DNA from: an uncultured Bacteroidota bacterium
Lineage (GTDB): Bacteria > Bacteroidota > Bacteroidia > NS11-12g > UBA955
NCBI GenBank assembly: GCA_903959115.1
Contig: CAJBVU010000061.1
Coordinates: 1-8,008 of the forward strand
Reading direction: 5' to 3'
Length of the DNA: 8,008 nt
Under the pieces are notes generated by a model that was not told the origin of the DNA, did no database searches, and was given only the letters and a program-made list of their open reading frames with translations. A program made the position numbers and the translations under genes. The first letter of the stretch is position 1; every line of letters begins with the position of its first letter. Of the stretch, positions 1 through 6,460 are shown piece by piece.

Positions 1-303
1 ATCCCAAATAATATCATTAATAAAGCGCCATCTGCTGAACTCAGACCCAGTCAAAAAGATGCTGATTCCCTCCCCGATTATGATGTCCTGGATGAATTGT
101 TAAAACACTACATCGAAGAGCACAAAGGGGTTGATGAACTAATTACGATGGGATACGACCAAACCACGGTGCATAAGATTGTCGACTTAGTAAACGGAAG
201 TGAATATAAGCGTTATCAGGCCCCACCCATTTTGCGTGTAAGCACCAAAGCCTTTGGAAAAGGACGCATTATGCCATTGGTTGCCAACTATTCCAGTAAA
301 TGA
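1..303 (+). CDS. nadE: NAD+ synthetase, glutamine-dependent type, C-terminal end (5' partial)
   Basis: The reading frame is open from the first base and gives 100 residues before TGA at 301-303. The protein makes NAD+ from deamido-NAD+ and ATP, the last step of NAD synthesis, in the cytoplasm. Visible family motifs are SAELRP followed by QKDADSLPDYDVLD near the window's start, then NGSEYKRYQAPPILRVS and a KAFGKGRIMP tail. These match the C-terminal end of the synthetase domain, and the tail resembles the long glutamine-hydrolysing enzymes rather than the short ammonia-dependent ones. The ATP-binding loop and the nitrilase-like glutaminase domain would lie upstream, outside the window, so the type is inferred from the C-terminus only. 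A methionine at 97 is internal and not the start. The last bases overlap the MFS start (ATGA), which suggests co-transcription. Confidence 0.9.
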   Translation: MPNNIINKAPSAELRPSQKDADSLPDYDVLDELLKHYIEEHKGVDELITMGYDQTTVHKIVDLVNGSEYKRYQAPPILRVSTKAFGKGRIMPLVANYSSK

Positions 304-1523
304 GTTCTGTTCAACAAGCCCTACCCTACAAATACCCTAGGGTGTTTTGGATAATGTGCTTGGGCGCGATGAGTTTCTTCCTCTCATTTAACATCATTCT
401 TCCCGAGTTAGCGCAAGAACTCCGATCCAAAGGCGGCGCTGCTTACGTAGGTTGGATCATCCCAGCGTTTTCATTTAGCGCCCTAATTGCACGGCCTTTT
501 AGTGGTTGGATCACCGACAACCTTGGCCGTAGATGGGCTATGATCGGTGGATGCTTATTTTGCATCATCGCGGGTTGTTTCTACCCGATGGTGACCACAG
601 CCATGGGATTCTTGATCGTTCGCGCAATTCATGGATTCTCCACAGGGTTCACCCCGACAGGTTTTACCGCCTTCACCGCCGATGTCGTCGCCGAATCCCA
701 CCGCGGTCGCGCCATGGGCTGGCAAGGGATGTTCAATAATCTCGGAACCACCATTGGCTATGCACTGGGCGCAGTTATCGCATTGCATTTTGGGGTAGAT
801 ATTCTCTATTACACCAGTGCAGCCCTGGCTTCTTTGGCTTGGCTACTCTTTATGAGCTTGCCTGAAACGCGTACAATATCAAACCGAAAAGAATTCGTCT
901 TTAACATCCGAAACCTGTTCTATTTTCCCGCGTGGCGTCCCAGTTTTATTATGTTCTTGGTTTGCATTTCACTGGGATCCATACTCACTGTAATGTCCGA
1001 TTTTACCTTGGAAATGGGCTACACAAACAAAGGATTATTTTTAAGTATTTATATAGGCGTTTCGTTGTTGTTTCGACTGATAAGCGGTCGTGTGAGCGAT
1101 GCCTTAGGTCGCGCATGGAGCACCGCCATCGGAACCGCAGCGCAAGTCTTGTCGATGTCGATCTTGGTTTATATGTCGATGCGCCTCCAACATCAACACC
1201 AAACCCACTGCTCAACTTGCGAATTACCCGGCCTCATTTGGTTTGCGAGTTCGGCTATCCTTTACGGAATCGGACAAGGATTTAACGCGCCGAGTTTATT
1301 TGCTTGGGCGAGCGATACCGCAGATAACCATCACAGAGGTCGTGCCCTTGCGATGTTATTTATGTTTTTAGAATTGGGAATTATCGTCGGCGGCCTTACC
1401 GCAAACTATTTTATCAAAGGAATGAGCTGGAACTATGTCGGAATATTTGGATTCAGCGGTTCCGCCTTTTTTATCGCACTAGGATTCAGCTTATACTGTC
1501 TGCGATACAAGCGCCAGAGGTAA
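300..1523 (+). CDS. MFS transporter, 12-helix permease, substrate unknown
   Basis: A 407-residue inner-membrane permease of the major facilitator superfamily, of normal family length and with about 12 hydrophobic segments. The cytoplasmic motif A is clear in the first half (G69, D73, G76-R77-R78, after helix 2) and is repeated in the second half as SGRVSDALGR at 262-271. The loops after helices 4 and 10 also match each other (AESHRGRA at 131-138, DNHHRGRA at 342-349), as expected from the internal duplication of the fold. The pattern resembles sugar or drug efflux permeases, but the substrate cannot be read from sequence. An unusual His/Cys-rich stretch (H298, H300, H303, C304, C307) lies in the predicted periplasmic loop between helices 9 and 10. 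The start ATG overlaps the nadE stop as ATGA, so translational coupling is likely. The stop codon directly abuts the stop of the opposing gene. Confidence 0.9.
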   Translation: MSSVQQALPYKYPRVFWIMCLGAMSFFLSFNIILPELAQELRSKGGAAYVGWIIPAFSFSALIARPFSGWITDNLGRRWAMIGGCLFCIIAGCFYPMVTTAMGFLIVRAIHGFSTGFTPTGFTAFTADVVAESHRGRAMGWQGMFNNLGTTIGYALGAVIALHFGVDILYYTSAALASLAWLLFMSLPETRTISNRKEFVFNIRNLFYFPAWRPSFIMFLVCISLGSILTVMSDFTLEMGYTNKGLFLSIYIGVSLLFRLISGRVSDALGRAWSTAIGTAAQVLSMSILVYMSMRLQHQHQTHCSTCELPGLIWFASSAILYGIGQGFNAPSLFAWASDTADNHHRGRALAMLFMFLELGIIVGGLTANYFIKGMSWNYVGIFGFSGSAFFIALGFSLYCLRYKRQR

Positions 1524-2111
1524 TTACTTCCACTTAAAATTCTTCAATACGTACAAGGTACGCTTGCGCCACACGGGGTGAGAATTGTACTTACCATAAA
1601 GATATTTAACCATCTCTTGGCTATTTCTAACTGGACGATGGTGCTTTTTGATGAAGCCTCTTTCCATTCCATCCAAGTACATTCCAAAATCCACCATGCA
1701 ATCATACCAGCTGGCATAACGGGCGTATTTGTTTTTGGTTGCACCCAACGACATGGTTTTGCGAACGCGGGGTTGACGCATACCAGTGAGGTTGTTGTCG
1801 CGACGAGCATAGATAGAATTATCGCCATCGTTGCCACTTTCTACTATTTTAACTGCGATAAACAACTTCGCCCACTTACCAATTGCCTTTTTGGCAACAG
1901 AATACATAGGCTGTGCGTTGGGGATGCGCTTTAAAGAAAGTTCTAATGAATCAAAGTACAATGAATCGTTTACGGTAACTACCGCGGTGTCTGATGCTTT
2001 CACTTCAGCCACGGGGATTACTTTATCAGTTCCAAAAGCCGTTTTTCCAATTGCCGCAGCGGTAAGGAAAAGTAATACGAAAGTTGGAATGACTAATTTA
2101 TTTTTAAACAT
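1524..2111 (-). CDS. Secreted glucosaminidase-domain protein (peptidoglycan hydrolase-like)
   Basis: A 195-residue protein. Residues 1-27 form a short basic start plus a hydrophobic stretch, so it is probably exported, either cleaved or anchored. Residues from about 78 to 195 match the mannosyl-glycoprotein endo-beta-N-acetylglucosaminidase-like (GH73-type) fold: a helix ending in IVESG with the likely catalytic acid E91, then DNNLTGM (105-111), a Thr/Gly stretch, and the SWYDCMVDFGMYL segment from 134. Such enzymes cleave the glycan strands of peptidoglycan. There is no LysM or SH3 wall-binding module, so it is a minimal single-domain form. The family usually has NNLFGMK where this one has NNLTGMR, a small deviation close to the active site. 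The domain is rich in Lys and Arg. It lies 61 bases downstream of dnaG on the same strand and could be read through from it. I saw no good -7 element of its own. Whether it is active is not shown by sequence. Confidence 0.8.
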   Translation of the reverse strand: MFKNKLVIPTFVLLFLTAAAIGKTAFGTDKVIPVAEVKASDTAVVTVNDSLYFDSLELSLKRIPNAQPMYSVAKKAIGKWAKLFIAVKIVESGNDGDNSIYARRDNNLTGMRQPRVRKTMSLGATKNKYARYASWYDCMVDFGMYLDGMERGFIKKHHRPVRNSQEMVKYLYGKYNSHPVWRKRTLYVLKNFKWK

Positions 2112-2144
2112 ACCGGCCAGTATGCAAACGGCGTGCCAAAAAAT

Positions 2145-2176
2145 TAAAATGTTGAATTACAACGACTTAAATTCAA
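2145..2176 (-). terminator. Candidate weak hairpin terminator at the end of dnaG
   Basis: On the minus strand TTGAATT and AATTCAA form a perfect 7-base inverted repeat with an 11-base loop (2152-2176). It spans the dnaG stop codon and is followed by a T-rich run, ATTTTAATTTTTT, continuing to about 2138. The geometry is that of an intrinsic terminator, but the stem is almost all A/T and would be weak. It may cause only partial termination before the glucosaminidase gene. Chance in AT-rich intergenic DNA is a fair alternative. Confidence 0.35.
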
Positions 2177-4095
2177 ATCCAACTGATCGAATTCCCTAAA
2201 TCGTCGGCAATCTCCTTCTTTTTGATGTTTATCGCCTTGATATAATCGAGTATTTCCATCATTTCTTCTGGAGATACTTCAGGATTTTCTAACATAGACA
2301 GGGCGAGATTAAGACTTTTATCAAATTTCTTTCGTTTGAGATGCAAAATTACATTTTTCACTTGCTCGTTTACCGTTGATTCCGGCAGAGACACGTCAAT
2401 AAAATTATCTTCAAACGCCTTACTAAGAGTATGTCCGCCAGCTAAAATCCCAGCAGCCCATGCCGCAATCTCACTATCCAAGTGATGGATGAAATGCTCT
2501 TTTTCGGGCCAAGCCTCAAGTTGCGCTGCTTCAGCAATCAATCGAATGGCGAGTTCATCTTCAAACACCAAATCAGGATCGTTCAAAACTTTCTCCACCA
2601 AATGGTGAAATACGGTCTGTTCCGCATCCATCGTTTCATTACCGTGTAATAGTAAAAGTCTAAAAACCGCCATTTCTTGGTGATGGTCTGTGAGCGCCGG
2701 CTTCGCCGGCGCAATCATCCCCACCCCCATCTCATGAGTGATAGATGCAATCTGACTTACAAATGCTTGCTCCTCCTTCGCCTTCTGCTGTCGCAACAAC
2801 TTCCCTAACTCCTGAACCAACACCGACTCCTCCATTTCGCATATCTGCGATAAGTCTCGGGTTAAGGCGGAGCGCTTCAGCCCATCGGCTATCAATGAAA
2901 CACTTTTTAAAATCTCACGTATCGCATCCGACTTTTTCAGCGGATCGTGCTTACTCTCATCAATTAATAACTTGGCCTTAAAGTGGATAAACGTTTCCTC
3001 GTTCTCATTCAAATACGCCTGGAAATCATCCCCGCCTAATTTCTGACAAAACGAATCAGGATCCTGACCCTCCGGCAATGACACTACACGCACATTCAAC
3101 CCGTCCTGTAGCAAAAGATCTATCCCTCGTAACGATGCCTTAATCCCCGCCGCATCCCCGTCGTAAACCACCGTTACGTTGTCCGTAAAGCGCTTCAACA
3201 ACTTAATCTGCCCCGGCGTTAACGCGGTACCTGAACTCGCAACAACATTCTCAATACCGGCCTGACTCAAAGTAATCACATCGGTATACCCTTCGGTCAT
3301 ATACACCTTGTCGGCCTTTTTTACCGAATTCTTGGCCTGAAACAAGCCAAAAAGAACATCGCTCTTTTTATAGAGGTCGGTTTCGGGCGAATTCACGTAT
3401 TTCGGCGATGGGTCCGTGCTACTCATCTTCCGACCAGCAAAAGCAATCACCTTTCCTGTCACCGAATATATAGAGAACATCACTCGATGCCTAAACAAAT
3501 CGTAATGCGTTCCGTTATTGCGCAGTTTCAACAACCCCGCCAAAACCATCACTTCCGCATTAAACCCCTTGACCTTGGAATGACCCGCCAAAGCCTCCCA
3601 CGACTCAGGACTATAGCCTAGTCCCCATTTTTTTATCGTCTCAACGGTAAAACCGCGCTCCTTGAAATAGGGCAGACCAATCGACTTCCCCTCATCGCCA
3701 TCAAACAATTGAGTGACGAAAAAACCTTGGGCAAAATCTACCGCGGCCTGAATGGATTCTCGCTGTCGTTGGGCTTCTTGATGCGCATCCTGATTCTCAA
3801 CATGCGTTTCCTCCAATTCCACTCCAAATCTCTTTGCAAGACTTTTTGCCGCTTCCACAAAATTCAAATTCTCAATATCCATCATGAACTGGATGGCATT
3901 GCCGCCTTTCTGACAACCAAAGCACTTGTAAATGCCAATGGATGGAGATACTACAAAACTCGGCGTCTTCTCGTCGTGGAATGGACAACAACCCTTATAT
4001 CGAGGGCCAGAGCGTTTGAGCGACACAAAATCACCCACTACATCCTCGATGTTAACCACATTTAGCAGCTGTTCGATTGAGTTTTGAGTAATCAT
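2173..4095 (-). CDS. dnaG: DNA primase DnaG
   Basis: A full-length 640-residue primase, which lays down RNA primers for lagging-strand replication in complex with the replicative helicase. The N-terminal CHC2 zinc-binding domain has ligands C37, H40, C58 and C61 (CPFH, then CFGC). The RNA polymerase core follows, with RHRVMFSIY near 202-210 and the TOPRIM catalytic motifs: EGYTDVI with E268, and DGD with D312 and D314. The core ends near residue 435. After an Ala/Pro/Lys linker (462-467), a divergent C-terminal region (about 475-640) sits where the helicase-binding domain belongs. All key residues are present, so it should be active. The ATG at 4093-4095 begins the usual N-terminus directly ahead of the zinc domain. 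It is not next to rpsU or rpoD as in Enterobacteria. It is divergent from the amidohydrolase gene, and the glucosaminidase follows it by 61 bases. Confidence 0.97.
   Translation of the reverse strand: MITQNSIEQLLNVVNIEDVVGDFVSLKRSGPRYKGCCPFHDEKTPSFVVSPSIGIYKCFGCQKGGNAIQFMMDIENLNFVEAAKSLAKRFGVELEETHVENQDAHQEAQRQRESIQAAVDFAQGFFVTQLFDGDEGKSIGLPYFKERGFTVETIKKWGLGYSPESWEALAGHSKVKGFNAEVMVLAGLLKLRNNGTHYDLFRHRVMFSIYSVTGKVIAFAGRKMSSTDPSPKYVNSPETDLYKKSDVLFGLFQAKNSVKKADKVYMTEGYTDVITLSQAGIENVVASSGTALTPGQIKLLKRFTDNVTVVYDGDAAGIKASLRGIDLLLQDGLNVRVVSLPEGQDPDSFCQKLGGDDFQAYLNENEETFIHFKAKLLIDESKHDPLKKSDAIREILKSVSLIADGLKRSALTRDLSQICEMEESVLVQELGKLLRQQKAKEEQAFVSQIASITHEMGVGMIAPAKPALTDHHQEMAVFRLLLLHGNETMDAEQTVFHHLVEKVLNDPDLVFEDELAIRLIAEAAQLEAWPEKEHFIHHLDSEIAAWAAGILAGGHTLSKAFEDNFIDVSLPESTVNEQVKNVILHLKRKKFDKSLNLALSMLENPEVSPEEMMEILDYIKAINIKKKEIADDLGNSISWI
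2694..2712. repeat. Perfect GC-rich inverted repeat within dnaG (8-base arms, 3-base loop)
   Basis: The arms GCGCCGGC and GCCGGCGC flank TTC on the plus strand, and 17 of the 19 bases are G or C. On the minus (coding) strand the centre reads GCGAAGC, a sequence known to form an exceptionally stable trinucleotide-loop mini-hairpin in single-stranded DNA. It encodes Ala-Pro-Ala-Lys-Pro-Ala (residues 462-467), the linker between the primase core and the C-terminal domain. No T-run follows on either strand, so it is not a standard terminator. Confidence 0.8.
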
Positions 4096-4100
4096 GTGAA

Positions 4101-4128
4101 TTGAATAATAGAGAAACGATTAGATTTG
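4101..4128 (+). promoter_or_regulatory. Bacteroidota-type promoter for the M20 amidohydrolase
   Basis: TAGATTTG at 4121-4128 matches the Bacteroidota -7 consensus TAnnTTTG exactly. TTG at 4101-4103 stands 17 bases upstream, as expected for the -33 element of the primary sigma factor in this phylum. Transcription would start at about 4133-4136, leaving a leader of roughly 26-29 bases before ATG 4162. The last three bases of the -7 element are the TTG that would otherwise extend the gene, which rules that start out. Confidence 0.65.
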
Positions 4129-4150
4129 CAAAGTACTTCATCTGATACAA
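4129..4150 (-). promoter_or_regulatory. Possible divergent promoter for dnaG (weak)
   Basis: On the minus strand TACTTTG at 4135-4129 resembles the -7 element but lacks one base of TAnnTTTG. TTG triplets at 4150-4148 and 4153-4151 lie 12 and 15 bases upstream, shorter than usual. Transcription would begin about 30 bases ahead of the dnaG ATG. The spacing faults make this a weak call. Its TTTG abuts the TTTG of the forward promoter. Confidence 0.2.
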
Positions 4151-4161
4151 CAATTCCAATC

Positions 4162-5352
4162 ATGGACGTAAAGAAACATATCCAAGACCGCGCAGCCTCT
4201 ATTTTACCGGCGTTGGTCGACATTCGCCGACATATCCATCAAAATCCGGAGCTATCGTTTCAAGAGCACGAAACTGCAGCTTTGGTAGAAAAAGAATTGC
4301 AGTCCTTGGGTTTAAAAACACAGAGATTGGCAAATACGGGAGTGGTGGCCGTCATCGAAGGAAAAAATCCATCGAAAAAAGTGGTCGGACTCAGGGCTGA
4401 TATGGATGCGCTTCCCATTGTGGAAGTGAACGATGGTAGGCCCTATCGCAGCAAAAAGGAAGGCGTGATGCATGCTTGTGGTCACGATGTTCATACAACC
4501 AGTTTATTGGGAGCCGCGAGAATTTTAACAGAACTAAAAGACGAATTTGAAGGTTCGATAAAACTTGTTTTTCAACCGGGCGAAGAAAGACTTCCCGGCG
4601 GCGCATCGCTTATGATTGCCGAGGGTGTGCTTCAAAATCCAAATGTGGATGTGATGATCGGTCAGCACGTGATGCCTGGCATTGAAACAGGTAAAACTGG
4701 ATTTCGTCCTGGATTGTACATGGCGAGCACCGATGAAATTTATATAAAAGTAACGGGCAAAGGCGGACATGGTGCGATGCCACACTTTAACATAGACCCA
4801 GTATTAATTAGCGCGCATTTGATCGTTGCATTACAACAAATCGTTTCGCGCGCCGCAAACCCTGCCATCCCATCCGTTTTGAGTTTCGGCAAAGTAATAG
4901 CACAAGGCGCAACCAACGTAATCCCCAACGAAGTCATAATTGAAGGTACATTTAGAACCCTCGACGAAAACTGGCGTTCAGAAGCCCATCAAAAAATGCT
5001 AAACCTAGCCAATGGTTTGGTAGAGGGTATGGGTGGTACGGTTGATTTTGATATAAAACGAGGATATCCGTTCTTGAAGAATAACGAAGATCTTACAGAG
5101 CGACTTCAATCGGAGGCAAAGTCATTTCTTGGCGAGGAAAACGTAGAGCATTTAGGCATTTGGATGGCTGCCGAAGATTTTTCATACTTTACACAGGAAG
5201 TACCTAGCTGTTTTTATCGATTGGGTACGAGAAATGAAGCTAAGAAAACCACATTTAGTGTACATCATCCAAGTTTTGATGTAGACGAAGATGCACTGGA
5301 GCAAGGTTGCGGATTACTCGCTTTCCTGGCTATTTCTGAGCTCAAACGCTAA
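4162..5352 (+). CDS. M20-family amidohydrolase (M20D, N-acyl-amino-acid hydrolase type)
   Basis: A 396-residue zinc-type metallohydrolase of the M20D group, whose members remove acyl groups from N-acyl amino acids or cleave related amides (hippurate, IAA-amino acid, N-acetyldiaminopimelate hydrolases). Motifs counted from ATG 4162 are: RRHIHQNPELSFQE (22-35), GLRADMDALP (76-85), HACGHDVH with ligands C106 and H108, QPGEE with E141/E142, GQH with H169, and HHPSFD with H368/H369. The smaller dimerisation domain lies about 180-290. There is no signal peptide, so it is cytoplasmic. The frame extends in-phase to a TTG at 4126, but that codon is inside the -7 promoter element, and the ATG gives the typical family N-terminus. 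The exact substrate cannot be decided. A role in N-acetyldiaminopimelate removal for lysine and wall synthesis is possible, but no lysine genes are nearby. Confidence 0.93.
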   Translation: MDVKKHIQDRAASILPALVDIRRHIHQNPELSFQEHETAALVEKELQSLGLKTQRLANTGVVAVIEGKNPSKKVVGLRADMDALPIVEVNDGRPYRSKKEGVMHACGHDVHTTSLLGAARILTELKDEFEGSIKLVFQPGEERLPGGASLMIAEGVLQNPNVDVMIGQHVMPGIETGKTGFRPGLYMASTDEIYIKVTGKGGHGAMPHFNIDPVLISAHLIVALQQIVSRAANPAIPSVLSFGKVIAQGATNVIPNEVIIEGTFRTLDENWRSEAHQKMLNLANGLVEGMGGTVDFDIKRGYPFLKNNEDLTERLQSEAKSFLGEENVEHLGIWMAAEDFSYFTQEVPSCFYRLGTRNEAKKTTFSVHHPSFDVDEDALEQGCGLLAFLAISELKR

Positions 5353-5359
5353 GCGAGAA

Positions 5360-5761
5360 TTACGCCCCGATCGTAAAACGCAAGCTATCAACAGCGGCAT
5401 CCCAAATAGATGCAGCGCTCTCTTCATCTCCTGAATTTACAAATTCAGTAATGATCAAATCGATATCTCCGGTTATTGCATCTTGCTGAATTCTAAATTC
5501 TAAAAATTCATCAGAATCCACAGCATCCGCTATTTTAAAACGTACATATTTACTTTGTACAGCTTTCACCAATAATGCGTCCATTTCTGTACCATCATCC
5601 CACTTGAATTTATAATTTTCACCATTTTTAACGCCAACATGATCAGCAAACCAATTCTGCAAACCGGAAGGATTAGAAATATACTGATATAAAATATTAG
5701 GGGAAGAACGCAGCGCGTATTCTAGTTCCAATTTGGTTCGTGAGGTTGAAGTTGAGGCCAT
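5360..5761 (-). CDS. START-like domain protein (SRPBCC fold, Bacteroidota type)
   Basis: A 133-residue cytoplasmic protein of the small START-like family found in Bacteroidota, related in fold to AHSA1/SRPBCC proteins. The family signature is clear: an N-terminal strand (KLELEYALRSSP), LYQYISNPSGLQNWFADHV (about 24-42), FKWDDGTE, FEFRIQ-like LEFRIQQD, then DIDLIITEFVNS and a C-terminal helix ending in SIWDAAVDSLRFTIGA. The fold makes a hydrophobic pocket, but I know of no established ligand or reaction. The open frame continues upstream to an ATG at 5833. That would add 24 residues with no family match, so I chose the ATG at 5759-5761, which gives the usual length of about 130. It is acidic, in contrast to the basic glucosaminidase. 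The stop is 7 bases from the stop of the convergent amidohydrolase, and the start is divergent from PAP2. Confidence 0.85.
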   Translation of the reverse strand: MASTSTSRTKLELEYALRSSPNILYQYISNPSGLQNWFADHVGVKNGENYKFKWDDGTEMDALLVKAVQSKYVRFKIADAVDSDEFLEFRIQQDAITGDIDLIITEFVNSGDEESAASIWDAAVDSLRFTIGA

Positions 5762-5824
5762 AATTACTGTTTTTAACAAAGGGTGATGTCGCAAAAAAAA
5801 CAATTTAGTGTTAAATTCAAAATG

Positions 5825-5852
5825 TTTCAGCATGATGAAGTAATTATCTTTG
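5825..5852 (+). promoter_or_regulatory. Bacteroidota-type promoter for the PAP2-GT39 pair
   Basis: TATCTTTG at 5845-5852 matches TAnnTTTG exactly. The -33 region is imperfect: TTTC at 5825-5828, 16 bases upstream, in place of TTTG. Transcription would start near 5857-5861, almost at the ATG at 5861, so the message would have little or no leader. The GTG at 5783 and the ATG at 5822 lie upstream of this promoter and so are unlikely starts. Confidence 0.55.
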
Positions 5853-5860
5853 CATCAACC

Positions 5861-6460
5861 ATGGCCCAAAGCAGATTTTTCTTAACCTCATTCCTGCTTT
5901 TACTTTCAGGTTGGGTCGCTGTAGGCTTGGGATTGAACGATTCTGTATCCAACTGGATTCACCATTTTTGCAATCACACCACAGATAATTTTTTTATCCA
6001 CTTTTCGTGGTTGGCCGAGTGGTTACTGATTGTTTTGGCAATTTTGACCGGTTTTTACTTTAATGCAAAACGCGGACTCGTATTTGGAATCGGACTTGGA
6101 ATTCAATCAATTTTTGTGGCTCTAGTAAAGACTTGGTTTAACGCACCTCGCCCAATTGAAGCCAAATTTTTCCAATTGCGGCACATCGAGAATCTTGAAA
6201 TTCACCACTGGCAATCGTTTCCGAGCGGTCATACCGCCGTGGCATTTTTCTGCATGGGTTTAATCGCAATTTCTATCAAAAATTTACAAAATTCTAAGGT
6301 TTGGGGCATCACTTGTGCCCTCTTCGCAGCCGGCATCGGATATTCGAGAATCTACCTAGGACAGCATTTTCTATTTGATGTTTGCACCGGCGGAACCATC
6401 GCTCTGTTATTCCTTCAATTGAGTTACCAATATTCAAAGAAACTAGGTTATGATGTCTAA
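5861..6460 (+). CDS. PAP2-family membrane phosphatase
   Basis: A 199-residue integral membrane phosphatase with all three motifs of the phosphatidic acid phosphatase type 2 superfamily: KTWFNAPRP (K90, R97, P98; the KX6RP motif), PSGH (121-124, H124), and SRIYLGQHFLFD (S162, R163, H169 as nucleophile, D173; the SRX5HX3D motif). About five to six hydrophobic helices surround them. Members remove phosphate from lipid (pyro)phosphates such as undecaprenyl pyrophosphate, phosphatidylglycerol phosphate or lipid A, generally at the periplasmic face. Which substrate applies here is not readable. The ATG at 5861 was chosen because it begins the first hydrophobic helix and sits just behind a -7 element. 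The longer frame from GTG 5783 has no family match in its first 26 residues. Its end overlaps the glycosyltransferase start by 11 bases. Confidence 0.92.
   Translation: MAQSRFFLTSFLLLLSGWVAVGLGLNDSVSNWIHHFCNHTTDNFFIHFSWLAEWLLIVLAILTGFYFNAKRGLVFGIGLGIQSIFVALVKTWFNAPRPIEAKFFQLRHIENLEIHHWQSFPSGHTAVAFFCMGLIAISIKNLQNSKVWGITCALFAAGIGYSRIYLGQHFLFDVCTGGTIALLFLQLSYQYSKKLGYDV

Noticed and set aside
1550..1562. Small inverted repeat CGTAC-AAG-GTACG near the MFS 3' end
   Set aside because: The stem is only 5 bases, it lies in the glucosaminidase coding region, and no T-run follows on either strand, so it does not support a terminator.
1578..2199. Open frames of about 120 codons on the plus strand, antisense to the glucosaminidase gene and dnaG end
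   Set aside because: They are mirror frames of a well-supported secreted protein, show no recognisable motif, and have no promoter element.
3709..4065. 118-codon plus-strand frame antisense to the dnaG N-terminus
   Set aside because: It lies wholly opposite the zinc-binding and core region of the primase, and its translation has no domain-like pattern.
4126..4161. TTG start extending the amidohydrolase by 12 residues
   Set aside because: The TTG is the end of the -7 promoter element TAGATTTG, so it would not be in the transcript. The added residues match no family feature.
5348..5362. CGCTAAGCG palindrome at the amidohydrolase stop as a bidirectional terminator
   Set aside because: The loop is too small, the stem too short, and no T-run follows.
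5789..5800. Run of eight A in the START-like/PAP2 intergenic region
   Set aside because: A short homopolymer in AT-rich intergenic DNA, with no associated hairpin or element.
5762..5833. ATG at 5833 extending the START-like protein by 24 residues
   Set aside because: The family is usually about 130 residues and begins near the ATG at 5761. The extra segment shows no match and covers the divergent control region.
5783..5860. GTG start extending the PAP2 protein by 26 residues
   Set aside because: It lies upstream of the likely promoter, and the added residues are polar and not part of the family. The ATG at 5861 starts directly at the first helix.
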